This document shows, piece after piece, positions 15,683-22,993 of a stretch of DNA of 64,000 nucleotides. Both the position numbers and the translations under genes were made by a program. The notes under the pieces were generated by a model. The model saw nothing but the letters and a program-made list of their open reading frames with translations. It ran no database searches and had not been told where the DNA came from. Position 1 is the first letter of the stretch, and the number at the start of each line of letters is the position of its first letter. This stretch comes from Paenibacillus oralis (lineage in GTDB: Bacteria; Bacillota; Bacilli; Paenibacillales; Paenibacillaceae): positions 1,103,042 to 1,167,041 of the forward strand of contig NZ_RRCN01000001.1 of assembly GCF_003863965.1 (NCBI RefSeq), read 5' to 3'.

Positions 15683-15911
15683 TTGATTGCTCCTTTCTTA
15701 TGGGATTCGCATTTGTCCATGCGGCTCTTATTTGCGGCTCTACCACCGCCTCGAATGACATGATCATTGCCGCATTAATGTAAGTGGTGGTATTGCCAGT
15801 TTTCACAGCTACCATGGCGTCCATTTCTTCCGGCAACGCTATTCCTGGTGAATCAATTTCCGCTAAGTTGTATATTTCGCCATTGATCAAAGTTAGGTTT
15901 CTAACCTTCAT
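15663..15911 (-). CDS. Small prophage protein, unknown
   Basis: 82 residues. AGGAGG lies 12 bases before the ATG. The strand-rich core (KVRNLTLINGEIYNL) and AINAAMIMSFEAVVEP-like stretch suggest a small beta-barrel. It overlaps the next gene by 20 bases. No family recognised. Confidence 0.5.
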   Translation of the reverse strand: MKVRNLTLINGEIYNLAEIDSPGIALPEEMDAMVAVKTGNTTTYINAAMIMSFEAVVEPQIRAAWTNANPIRKEQSSDPYRR

Positions 15912-15974
15912 CTTCTCTTCTCACCTCCTTAGGGGTTAATCGCTCTATCGCGGTTTCTAAGTTTCCCCTTTCTT

Positions 15975-15983
15975 TGGTATGAT
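15975..15983 (+). promoter_or_regulatory. Extended -10 promoter, rightward, within the leftward operon
   Basis: TGGTATGAT is an extended -10 element reading rightward, about 45 bases before the TTG at 16028. The -35 match is poor (TTCTAA), which is tolerated by extended -10 promoters. It would transcribe the small rightward gene that lies antisense to the leftward operon. Confidence 0.4.
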
Positions 15984-16027
15984 GGAAGTTGTCTAAGCTA
16001 TCCATTCCAAGGAAAGGAGAATGTACG

Positions 16028-16270
16028 TTGAGAGCACAGTATAAGCTTCGAGTCGAACATCTTTCGATTGAACAACTGGCTGAAATCGATCAAAAATTTA
16101 CGGATGCCGGTTGGATAATCGCGGGACCTAATCAGAAAGTAGGGTCTCATAGCCTTCGAGTGTATCAGTGGGAATCGACCGAAGCAGAGCCAGTTTATCC
16201 CGAGGGATTTGAACGACATAAGGAATCGATCCCAATTGATCTAAATCGTTTCCCCCGTCCTGTTGACTGA
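16028..16270 (+). CDS. Small rightward prophage gene antisense to the early operon
   Basis: 80 residues from TTG at 16028, seven bases after AAGGAAAGGAG, with its own extended -10 upstream. It reads MRAQYKLRVEHLSIEQ, then FTDAGWIIAGPNQKVG, a plausible alpha/beta fold. Its 3' half lies opposite the leftward gene 16128-16391. It may be a lysogeny or regulatory gene expressed while the leftward operon is silent; function unknown. Confidence 0.45.
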   Translation: MRAQYKLRVEHLSIEQLAEIDQKFTDAGWIIAGPNQKVGSHSLRVYQWESTEAEPVYPEGFERHKESIPIDLNRFPRPVD

Positions 16271-16391
16271 ATAACTCTGGATGGCATAACATTGTCCCTC
16301 CGGCAGCGAGTAGGCGATCAAACTCATTGACATCGTTCGTGGTGATGGTCGCCTCTTCCGATTCAATAAATGCTGTGCATTGGTAGTGCAT
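16128..16391 (-). CDS. Small prophage protein overlapping an antisense gene
   Basis: 87 residues from ATG at 16391, eight bases after AAGGAGGG. It begins MHYQCTAFIESEEATI. The first half looks protein-like; the second half is opposite the rightward gene 16028-16270. Both genes have good start signals, so at least one is real and both may be. Confidence 0.5.
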   Translation of the reverse strand: MHYQCTAFIESEEATITTNDVNEFDRLLAAGGTMLCHPELFSQQDGGNDLDQLGSIPYVVQIPRDKLALLRSIPTDTLEGYETLLSD

Positions 16392-16419
16392 TGCTCTTTT
16401 CCCTCCTTGTGGTTAGTTA

Positions 16420-16587
16420 TTAAATAACTTTGTAAATTCGACCTGTTTCTAAATAAGCAATCAGTTCTTTAGCCTTGTTGGTCAATGATGGAAAATCCTC
16501 CGGCTTTTCTCCGATGACTTTTCCATTACGATCAACTACCGACTCGGATACAATCCTGACTTCCTTTTTGATTTCATTCTTTCTCAT
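16420..16587 (-). CDS. Small prophage protein (55 aa) coupled to cro-like gene
   Basis: ATG at 16587 overlaps the stop of the Cro-like gene as ATGA. The product is charged and helical (MRKNEIKKEVRIVSE... ELIAYLETGRIYKVI). No family recognised; coupling supports expression. Confidence 0.5.
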   Translation of the reverse strand: MRKNEIKKEVRIVSESVVDRNGKVIGEKPEDFPSLTNKAKELIAYLETGRIYKVI

Positions 16588-16832
16588 GACACATTTCTTT
16601 TCTTTCTGTAATTTCGATTAAATCCGATAAAAACGGATTCTTTGCCGCAATAAACCATCGATTCGGGAACATCATACAATTTCACAAGCAACAAAAATAA
16701 TCCCCGAGGAATCTTAGTTGAATCTTCTTCATATTTGCTTATTGTTTTGGCGCTTCTTTTAACCTCCTTTGCCACTTTCTCCAACGTCATTCCTCTGTTT
16801 ACTCTTGCTGCTCGCAGTGTGATTTGATACAT
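16584..16832 (-). CDS. Cro-like HTH regulator (XRE family)
   Basis: 82 residues from ATG at 16832, eight bases after AAAGGAG. An XRE helix-turn-helix covers residues 6-55 (ARVNRGMTLEKVAKEVKRSAKT). It is the first gene of the leftward early operon and is divergent from the CI-type repressor, the position of cro in lambdoid switches. It should bind the shared operators and favour lytic growth. Confidence 0.8.
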   Translation of the reverse strand: MYQITLRAARVNRGMTLEKVAKEVKRSAKTISKYEEDSTKIPRGLFLLLVKLYDVPESMVYCGKESVFIGFNRNYRKKRNVS

Positions 16833-16863
16833 CTGATCAACTCCTTTCTGTCGGTGTGATTCC

Positions 16864-16892
16864 ATCGTAATCCGTTAATATCGAATTGTCAA
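16864..16892 (-). promoter_or_regulatory. Leftward early promoter (PR-like)
   Basis: TTGACA (16887-16892), a 17-bp spacer and TACGAT (16864-16869) read leftward to the cro-like gene. ATCCGTTA overlaps the promoter. The inverted match TAACGGAT lies at the rightward promoter, so both are candidate operator half-sites. TATCGAA also occurs twice in the region. Confidence 0.65.
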
Positions 16893-16916
16893 TACGTTTT
16901 TATCGAAATTTTTTAC

Positions 16917-16945
16917 TTGAAATCAGAATTAAATTGGTTTATAAC
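16917..16945 (+). promoter_or_regulatory. Rightward lysogeny promoter (PRM-like)
   Basis: TTGAAA (16917-16922), 17 bp and TATAAC (16940-16945) read rightward to the repressor gene. TAACGGAT overlaps the -10. The leader carries TAGGAGG and then a GTG start at 16981. Confidence 0.6.
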
Positions 16946-16980
16946 GGATATATAATGATTTTTTTAGGAGGATAAACAAA

Positions 16981-17640
16981 GTGGCAAGAAAGAAATACAC
17001 GGAAGTGGAAAAGGAACTAATGAAAGGTATCGCTTTTAATTTAAGAGCAATCTTAAAAAGAAAAGGACTTACTCAAAAAGAATTAGCCGAAGGTACGGAA
17101 CTTTCCACTAGTGTTATTTCTGACTACCTTAATGAAAAAACTTTAGCCACTCCTGGGAGTATTCAAAAAATTGCTGATTATCTGAAAGTCAGTAAGGCCG
17201 AAATCGACCCTACATTTCAATCTAAAAACAATATATATAATTCCAACCTAATCCCTATAGTCGGAAATGTTTGTGCTGGGGATGGATTGCTCGCAGAACA
17301 AAATATTGAGGATTACGTTTATTACCCAATGCCCAACAAAATACAGCCCGATTTTGCTTTGAGAGTAAAGGGGGATAGCATGAGTGGAATTGGAATCGAA
17401 GATGGAGACATTGTTTACATTAAGAAAAGTAGTTGGGCTGATTTTAATGGACAAGTTGTAGTTGCGTTGATTAATGGCGATGAAGAAGGGACATTAAAAC
17501 GAATGAAGTGGAGCGAGGGGTCGCCCGTTATTAACTTGGTGCCAGAAAACGAAAAATACAAATCGATTAAAGCGCTACCTAATGAAATAACCATTTGTGG
17601 TGTTTATATGGGGCATTTCAAACTCAATAACTCATTATAA
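16981..17640 (+). CDS. CI-type repressor with LexA/S24 self-cleavage domain
   Basis: 219 residues from GTG after AGGAGG. The HTH is at about residues 20-70 (KGLTQKELAEGTELSTSVIS). The C-terminal S24 domain has the cleavage pair Ala99-Gly100, nucleophile Ser133 in GDSMSG and general-base Lys173 in TLKRMKW. It maintains lysogeny and would be inactivated by RecA-stimulated self-cleavage after DNA damage, so the prophage should be SOS-inducible. It is followed by a small HTH gene and the integrase. Confidence 0.92.
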   Translation: MARKKYTEVEKELMKGIAFNLRAILKRKGLTQKELAEGTELSTSVISDYLNEKTLATPGSIQKIADYLKVSKAEIDPTFQSKNNIYNSNLIPIVGNVCAGDGLLAEQNIEDYVYYPMPNKIQPDFALRVKGDSMSGIGIEDGDIVYIKKSSWADFNGQVVVALINGDEEGTLKRMKWSEGSPVINLVPENEKYKSIKALPNEITICGVYMGHFKLNNSL

Positions 17641-17657
17641 AAAAGGGTGGAATAGTT

Positions 17658-17858
17658 ATGAAGGAAATAAAACTAAGCGAGAACCTGAAACGAATCAGAG
17701 AAGAAAGAGGGGTAAGCCAAGAAGAACTCGCAATAATCATTGGGGTTGAAAAGAAGGATATAGGGTGTTGGGAAGATGGTAAAAAAGAGCCTCGAATGGG
17801 CAACGTTCAGAAATTAGCGGAAGCTCTTGGAGTGACAATTACAGATTTAATTTTTTGA
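17658..17858 (+). CDS. Small XRE-family HTH protein
   Basis: 66 residues, essentially one helix-turn-helix domain (RIREERGVSQEELAIIIGVEKK) ending TITDLIF. It is co-oriented with the repressor and 17 bases from it. It may act as a second regulator or control the integrase that follows. It resembles the small YdzF/Xre style regulators. Confidence 0.8.
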   Translation: MKEIKLSENLKRIREERGVSQEELAIIIGVEKKDIGCWEDGKKEPRMGNVQKLAEALGVTITDLIF

Positions 17859-17872
17859 TAGGGGGATTTTAT

Positions 17873-19339
17873 ATGCAGGTTTTTGGTTATCCACGTGTAA
17901 GCACCGACGAACAAGCAGAAAGGGGGAACTCTCTTAGTGAACAGATGGAGAGAATGACGGCATATTGTAAGGCCATGGGATGGGATGAACCGATTTTCTT
18001 TATTGATGATGGTTATAGCGCAAAGGACCTTAATCGCCCTGAATTAACTCGGATGTTGGATCGTGTAAAAAAGGACAAACAAGGTGGAATTATTTTAACA
18101 ACAAAATTGGACAGGCTTTCAAGAAAACTGTTTGATATTTTATCTCTTAACGAATTTTTCAATAAACACGGCTTCAATTATGTTTCGGCTACAGAAGGTT
18201 TCGATACCTCAACACCTGCCGGCAGGTTGGTTTTGCAAATGCTTGGAATGGTGGCGGAGTTTGAAAGGGAGCGCAACTCAGAACGAGTACGTGATAACAT
18301 GACTTCCATTGCGAGAAATACCACCAAGGTTATCTCTCGTCCTTGCTTTGGATATGACATCATTAATGGTGAATATGTGATAAATATTGATGAATCAACT
18401 GAAATTATTAAAGCGGCCAATGAACTTCTTTCCGGGACGCCTTTACGACAAATAATTAAACGTTGGAACTTTGTCGACAATATCAAAACCAAAGAGGGTA
18501 ACGAATGGCACGAAAAAACGTTTAGGGAATTATTTCAACGCGAAACCTTAATAGGTGATTTTGTTTACAATAAAACTTATAAAGATGGATCGAGAATAAT
18601 AACCAGACCCGAAAACGAATGGATCTATATCGAGAACCATCACTCCGCAATTTTAGATGAAGAAACTTTCAAGAAACTAGGACAACTTTTTCAAGCAAGA
18701 AGAAGATTAGGAAGACACACTACTGATGACCGGTATTTATTATCAGGTCTTGTTGTTTGCGGTCATTGCAAAAGTAAAATGAACGGAAAAATGAGCAGGA
18801 GTTATTCAAAAAAATTAAACCAAGAAAATATTCATTACAAATACCTCTGCGACGGGTATTTAAAAAGAGCAAAATGTTTTCACCACTACATCAGTCGAGA
18901 TGGTATAGAAGCAGCAATACTAAATAGAATAAAGAAGATGGCAGAAGCTTCTCCTGGTACTTTAAATCTAGTTTTATCAAAACCAAAATCCCAATCAATT
19001 AACGAAGATGAAATTAAAGCAAAGTTAGCCCGTTTGGATAAAAACATGCAAAAACAAATAGATGCATTTAATGATGATCTTATAACCGCACACGATCTCA
19101 AAGCAGCTACCCAAAAGGTAGAAAGGCAACGTGCAGAACTCCACAAATTGTTAGAGGCATCGAGTTCAGAAAAATTAGAAGATGAAGCAGAAACAAAACT
19201 TATTAGAAGAGCCAAGGCAAGCATTAAGGATTTATTATCTGGAGATCGTTTAAAGACGAAAGAAGTTATTAGAGAAATGGTTTATGAAATAGAGGTCTTG
19301 AACGGGAGCGACATAGCTGTTATTTGGCGCGCGGATTAA
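17873..19339 (+). CDS. Large serine recombinase (phage integrase)
   Basis: 488 residues from ATG at 17873 (GGGGGA six bases upstream); the in-frame ATG at 17855 has no site. The N-terminal resolvase domain opens GYPRVSTDEQ with catalytic Ser10 and later KLDRLSRKL. A recombinase domain, a zinc ribbon (VVCGHCKSK plus a later Cys pair), a coiled coil and a C-terminal tail follow. It catalyses attP x attB recombination without a tyrosine; excision needs a directionality factor not identified here. Its stop overlaps the reading frame of the interrupted host gene. Confidence 0.95.
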   Translation: MQVFGYPRVSTDEQAERGNSLSEQMERMTAYCKAMGWDEPIFFIDDGYSAKDLNRPELTRMLDRVKKDKQGGIILTTKLDRLSRKLFDILSLNEFFNKHGFNYVSATEGFDTSTPAGRLVLQMLGMVAEFERERNSERVRDNMTSIARNTTKVISRPCFGYDIINGEYVINIDESTEIIKAANELLSGTPLRQIIKRWNFVDNIKTKEGNEWHEKTFRELFQRETLIGDFVYNKTYKDGSRIITRPENEWIYIENHHSAILDEETFKKLGQLFQARRRLGRHTTDDRYLLSGLVVCGHCKSKMNGKMSRSYSKKLNQENIHYKYLCDGYLKRAKCFHHYISRDGIEAAILNRIKKMAEASPGTLNLVLSKPKSQSINEDEIKAKLARLDKNMQKQIDAFNDDLITAHDLKAATQKVERQRAELHKLLEASSSEKLEDEAETKLIRRAKASIKDLLSGDRLKTKEVIREMVYEIEVLNGSDIAVIWRAD

Positions 19340-19389
19340 ATCTCTCGCAGGGTGTTTGGTAGACCCACAATGCCAGCCTTTAAAGCCAT
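19336..19389 (-). pseudogene. ychF: 5' fragment of ychF cut by the prophage
   Basis: Leftward from ATG at 19389, GAGGAG lies 11 bases upstream. The first residues are MALKAGIVGLPN, which match the start of the conserved ribosome-associated ATPase/GTPase YchF. In YchF this is followed by VGKST, completing the P-loop. Here it continues TLREI then stops at 19336-19338, inside the integrase 3' end. So only 12 host codons remain on this side. The rest of the gene should lie beyond the far end of the prophage. Confidence 0.8.
19345..19365. other. Inferred prophage attachment junction
   Basis: The host-like sequence runs leftward up to about CCAAAC at 19354-19359 and then departs from the expected VGK codons. 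The crossover for the serine integrase should lie within this stretch. The other junction is outside the window, so the core cannot be read exactly. Confidence 0.6.
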
Positions 19390-19436
19390 ATTTATGACAA
19401 CTCCTCATTCATGTAATTGCTCATCTTCCTTCAACC

Positions 19437-19465
19437 ATAGTACCGATACGCCGGAGATATTTCAA
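19437..19465 (-). promoter_or_regulatory. Promoter of the interrupted ychF
   Basis: TTGAAA (19460-19465), 17 bp, TACTAT (19437-19442) reads leftward, about 48 bases before the ychF ATG. With the prophage in place it would fire antisense into the integrase gene. The remainder of 19390-19671 shows no convincing gene. Confidence 0.65.
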
Positions 19466-19671
19466 GGACATCCGCGAAAACCGGCGGTTTGGCGGCATGT
19501 TAACTGGCGCATGACGGAGGCCATCCGGCTGCCGGGACCGTCGGTTGGTCGCTACCAGTCAAACCCTTTCGCGGCTAGACACCACTTGGAAAGATACTGT
19601 CGGCCGATTCCCGCAGCTAGATGCTGACAGGTCACTGGCAGCTTGCCTTCGTCCCAAGTTTATCCTCGCCG

Positions 19672-20160
19672 TCAAGCCTCGGATTCCCCCGCCAAAACTT
19701 TCGTCATCTGGATGTCCGTCACCTCGTACCCCATCTTCCGGTACAGTTCAAACGCTCTTTGATTGTGGCCAAAAACGTGCAGCGAAATGGTGTCCAGACC
19801 CAGCCGGCGAACCTCTTCCTCCAGCGCGGCCATCGTCATTTTGCCGTAGCCCTTGCCTTGATGCTCCTCGTAGATCAAGATGTCCAAAATAAAAGCAATC
19901 CGCCCCTTTTCCTGTTCCATGGCGTTAAACCACAGATGCCCGACCGCCTCCTCGCTCGAAGCGTCCTGTACAAGGTAGAGAAAAGCGTCCTTCGTAATTC
20001 TGCCGTCCGGAAGAAAGCGGCGGAAAGCCGCTTCCGCCAGCGCCGGCGCATCCTCGGCCGTCCACGTCCCGGCAGCCACCTTATCCTCCGCGTAATCGCG
20101 GACCGACCGGCTGCGGAAATCGCGGTAATCGGCGTCGCTCATCGGAATCAGTTGAACCAT
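19672..20160 (-). CDS. GNAT family N-acetyltransferase
   Basis: 162 residues. The acetyl-CoA binding motif A is seen in LIYEEHQGKGYGKMTM (residues about 97-112), followed by HVFGHNQRAFELYRKMGYEV, typical of GNAT motif B. It lies upstream of the ychF start in the same direction. Substrate unknown. Confidence 0.85.
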   Translation of the reverse strand: MVQLIPMSDADYRDFRSRSVRDYAEDKVAAGTWTAEDAPALAEAAFRRFLPDGRITKDAFLYLVQDASSEEAVGHLWFNAMEQEKGRIAFILDILIYEEHQGKGYGKMTMAALEEEVRRLGLDTISLHVFGHNQRAFELYRKMGYEVTDIQMTKVLAGESEA

Positions 20161-20270
20161 TAAGTCCCCACCTTATCATTTGTTTTGTTTTAAAACGGAT
20201 ACCCCCGCAGGTCTATCGCGTCGGATACTGATAAAAATCACATACTGCATACTCTTCACGGGCCGGGCCC

Positions 20271-20831
20271 CTATCTGTCCACGCTCAAATTCGTGTTGCT
20301 CCGGTTGCGTTTGGCATAGGCCCACACGGCGGGAAGACCGAGAATGAGAAATACCGCGACGTTAGCGAGACCTGCCGTTACGACCTCCACGACGATTTTA
20401 TCGTTTGGCTCGCCCATAACGAAGATATCAAACAAGCCGGAAAAAGCCAGGGAAACGAAAATCCCCACGATTCCGCAAACGGCAAACAGAACCAGATGGC
20501 TTTTATTCATCCGCCCTTCCCTTGCATTGAAATCCTTGAATATGTAAACCAGCCCCATAAAAGCCGCCGTAATGCCCGACCCCAACGCCCAGCCCCACCA
20601 CACGGTGCCGCTCGTAATCAAGTCGTTGATGACATGCCCGATAAACCCGGCGATAAATCCAACCACCGGCCCAAACAACGCCCCGAATATCGCCAGCAGC
20701 GCGATCGCCGGCCGAAGCTGGGTATCCGCCACAATCGGGATGCCGATCCAACTGGTTGCCGCGTACAGTACGCCCCCGATGCCGACCGTCACCACCGTTC
20801 TTGTATTCCATGTCCACAATGACGGTTTCAT
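20271..20831 (-). CDS. UPF0397-type ECF transporter S component
   Basis: 186 residues starting MKPSLWTWNTRTVVTVGIGG at 20831 (AAGGGGG upstream). Five to six membrane segments are visible, with GALFGPVVGFIAGFIGH in the second/third span, the UPF0397 signature. Such proteins bind a small vitamin-like ligand and share an energy-coupling EcfAAT module encoded elsewhere. The ligand is unknown. A leader with an intrinsic terminator precedes it, suggesting ligand-controlled attenuation. Confidence 0.8.
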   Translation of the reverse strand: MKPSLWTWNTRTVVTVGIGGVLYAATSWIGIPIVADTQLRPAIALLAIFGALFGPVVGFIAGFIGHVINDLITSGTVWWGWALGSGITAAFMGLVYIFKDFNAREGRMNKSHLVLFAVCGIVGIFVSLAFSGLFDIFVMGEPNDKIVVEVVTAGLANVAVFLILGLPAVWAYAKRNRSNTNLSVDR

Positions 20832-20973
20832 AGCCGTTCCCCCTTGCGTTACGGAAAAAACGAAAAGCCGGGCACTCCGGTTTTCGATTCCTGTGTAAAT
20901 TTGCCGGCCTGTCTGCAACCATATACGCTGTTTCATGGAAGGGTGCCGTCCCAGCAGGCCGATATTACCCTTC
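20832..20973 (-). ncRNA. Structured leader, candidate riboswitch
   Basis: The leader holds CGGCCTG (20955-20961) pairing with CAGGCCG (20905-20911), and GAAGGGT (20967-20973) that can pair with ACCCTTC (20938-20944), which crosses the first stem as a pseudoknot. CAGGCCGGC can alternatively pair with the terminator arm CCGG. No TPP, FMN, cobalamin, THF or preQ1 consensus was recognised. The first strand of the second stem lies right at the predicted transcript start, so only the CGGCCTG stem is safe. Confidence 0.45.
20852..20886 (-). terminator. Intrinsic terminator in the S-component leader
   Basis: Leftward CGAAAACCGG, a five-base loop, CCGGCTTTTCG and then TTTTTT form a near-perfect Rho-independent terminator between the promoter and the start codon, the expected expression platform for attenuation. 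Confidence 0.75.
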
Positions 20974-21002
20974 AATATAATAGGGAATTTGCGGAAATGC
21001 AA
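20974..21002 (-). promoter_or_regulatory. Promoter of the S-component gene
   Basis: TTGCAT (20997-21002), 17 bp and TATATT (20974-20979) read leftward into the structured leader. Confidence 0.6.
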
Positions 21003-21092
21003 CGAAAAATAGGGGACTAACCGCTGCCGCGCACTAGCGTTGCATCAAATCTGTTTTCTAACATGATACATTTTCTAGCCACACAACGATTC

Positions 21093-21284
21093 TAACGGAT
21101 GCCACAAGCGCTATTTGTACCAAAAACGTTGATTTCAAATTGTAACGGTTGCCATGGTGCTTATTTCGCTTAAATCCGGTTATTTTTGCTCAGATTCAGG
21201 CAAATAACGACGATTACAACCGTTAGAATTTAGAAAAGGTCTTTTTTCGGGAAATAGCCGCTGTTACAACCGTTACAACCGTTA
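21093..21284. repeat. Four-unit mirrored intergenic element, TAACGGTTG tag (copy A)
   Basis: Four 24-bp units of form TAACGG-N13-TATTT: two direct (21093, 21143) and two inverted (21202-21225, 21252-21275). Unit starts are 50 bp apart on each side, and the outer width is 183 bp. An extra CAACCGTTA follows at 21276-21284. GCACTAGCGTTGCAT lies at 21031, as it does beside copy B. Confidence 0.85.
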
Positions 21285-21328
21285 GATTTCCGGGTACCTT
21301 TTACGGGAAATGGCCACCGCGCCAAAAA

Positions 21329-21522
21329 TAGCGGTAAAAAAGGGCTCTATTACGGGCCAAAATGCAGCACGAGAAAAATAGCGGACTTTTATGTCGTTAT
21401 TGGGTAGGGGCGGGGGGAAAAGTGCGGATTTCAGCCCCTTCGCAATAAAATAGAGGAAAATTTTACCGTTATTCAGAGGTTTTTGGCTTCTCACATTAAA
21501 ATAGCGACAAAAATTACCGCTA
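21329..21522. repeat. Four-unit mirrored intergenic element, TAGCGG tag
   Basis: Units TAGCGG-N13-TATT at 21329 and 21379 (direct) and 21448-21471 and 21499-21522 (inverted) have 50 and 51 bp spacing and an outer width of 194 bp. The rest of 21523-21759 is GC-rich with no gene seen. Confidence 0.7.
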
Positions 21523-21759
21523 ATCGCGGGATTTTTGAAAGGAAGGCTCTGGCTTGGGGCTATCCCCCAACTCAGGGGTCAAACGGGCCCCTAGGGACGT
21601 TAGCCCATAGGCTGGCTGGCCCGACTTGTAACGAAGCGTTGGCCTCCTAGCCTATACCTGGGTCGCCCACCCCCGCCTGCACCGGGAGCGCCGCCCCAAC
21701 CGGCCCCGAGCAGGCCGGCCTTAAGCGCGGCGGAGCCAGCCAGCGCGCCGGCCCGGCGC

Positions 21760-22788
21760 CTACTCCCGGCGCACGAGCCGCGCCGTGCTCCGCAGCGCCG
21801 GTATGCTCCCGGCGCCGATGCCGAACATGGCGGTGCGCAGTTCGAACTCGACGCGCTCCAAGAGCGCGTCGAGCCGCTCCTCCGAATGCACCGCCGGTTC
21901 CAGCAGCGCCCGGCCGAACCCGGCCAGGTCCGCGCCAAGCGCCAGCGCTTTGGCCGCGTCCACGCCGGTGTTCAGGCCCCCGCTGCCGATCAGGGCGGCG
22001 TCCGGGACCGCCGCCCGCACTTCGCGGATGCATTCGGCGGTGGGGATGCCCCAGCCCGCGAATGCTTCCGCCGCCGCACGGCGGACAGGATCGCCGCTGC
22101 GGAACTTCTCGACCTGGCTCCAGCTTGTCCCGCCCGCGCCGGCCACGTCGGTAAAAGCGACGCCCGCTTCGCGCAGCCGTTTCGCCGTGCCGCCGTCGAT
22201 GCCCCAGCCGACCTCCTTCACGCCGACCGGCACCGGCAGCGCCTTGCACACCTGCTCAATGCGCGCCAGCAGCCCGCCAAAGGCCGTGTTCCCCTCCGGC
22301 TGGAACACCTCCTGCAGGCCATTCAGATGAAGCACCAGCATGTCCGCTCCGGCGATGTCCACCGCCCGCTTGCATTCCTCCGGGCCGTAACCGTAATTCA
22401 GCTGCACCGCACCCAAATTGGCGATGACCGGGATGGTCGGAGCAAACCGCCGCACCGCAAACGTAGGTGCCAGCTCCTCCCTTTCCACGGCGGCCCGGAT
22501 CGAGCCGACGCCCATCGTCCAGCCGCGCCGCTCCGCGGCCTCGGCCAGGCGCACGTTGATTTCCCCGGCCAGCTTGCTGCCTCCGGTCATCGAACTGATC
22601 AGCAGCGGCGTCCGAATCGGAGCGCCCAGAAACGTCGTTTTCAGGCTGATGTCGTCAAAATTCAGCTCCGGGAGCGCGTTATGCCGGAACACATATTTTT
22701 CAAACCCCGTGCGGATCCCCTCCGCATTGACCTGCTCTTCCAGGCATAAGCGGATATGTTCGGTTTTGCGTTCGGACGTATTCTCCAT
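21760..22788 (-). CDS. fni: Type 2 isopentenyl-diphosphate delta-isomerase
   Basis: 342 residues, the expected length. It is the FMN- and NADPH-dependent enzyme interconverting IPP and DMAPP. Visible motifs are RKTEHIRLCLE at the N terminus, LLISSMTGGS (FMN phosphate region), VIANLGAVQL, HLNGLQEVFQPEGN and the FMN loops GVKEVGWGI and IGSGGLNTG. GGAGGGGG precedes ATG. The 3' part is very GC-rich. It stands alone, with no mevalonate-pathway neighbour. Confidence 0.93.
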   Translation of the reverse strand: MENTSERKTEHIRLCLEEQVNAEGIRTGFEKYVFRHNALPELNFDDISLKTTFLGAPIRTPLLISSMTGGSKLAGEINVRLAEAAERRGWTMGVGSIRAAVEREELAPTFAVRRFAPTIPVIANLGAVQLNYGYGPEECKRAVDIAGADMLVLHLNGLQEVFQPEGNTAFGGLLARIEQVCKALPVPVGVKEVGWGIDGGTAKRLREAGVAFTDVAGAGGTSWSQVEKFRSGDPVRRAAAEAFAGWGIPTAECIREVRAAVPDAALIGSGGLNTGVDAAKALALGADLAGFGRALLEPAVHSEERLDALLERVEFELRTAMFGIGAGSIPALRSTARLVRRE

Positions 22789-22854
22789 GTTCCGCCCCCT
22801 CCTTAACCGCGATGGCTATCGTAAATTAGTTCGGCTTAGATGCCGCCTAGGTTT

Positions 22855-22915
22855 GGCTTGAGTATTGCTTGAGTGTTACTTGAGTTCTGCTTGAGTTTGC
22901 TTTAGTTCTGCTTAA
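22855..22915. repeat. Imperfect short tandem repeat
   Basis: Five imperfect copies of about 11-12 bp, core TTGCTTGAGT, lie upstream of the isomerase gene between 22855 and 22915. No gene is visible in 22789-22993. Confidence 0.6.
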
Positions 22916-22993
22916 GGTTGCCGCTTATGCTCCAAACTTAGTTTCTCCCGATCCCGCCGCGGTTCTCCCGGCTGCCACAGCCGGCAAGATGCG

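Noticed and set aside
16584..17858. Toxin-antitoxin or restriction system near the HTH genes
   Set aside because: No toxin or nuclease fold next to them; order and promoters fit a CI/Cro switch.
19352..19627. 91-residue rightward ORF after the integrase
   Set aside because: It lies opposite the ychF promoter and 5' fragment and has no start signal.
21093..21284. Four-unit elements as Rho-independent terminators or REP/BOX hairpins
   Set aside because: The inner 13 bases differ between facing units, so arms pair poorly, and no T-run follows; spacing, not pairing, is conserved.
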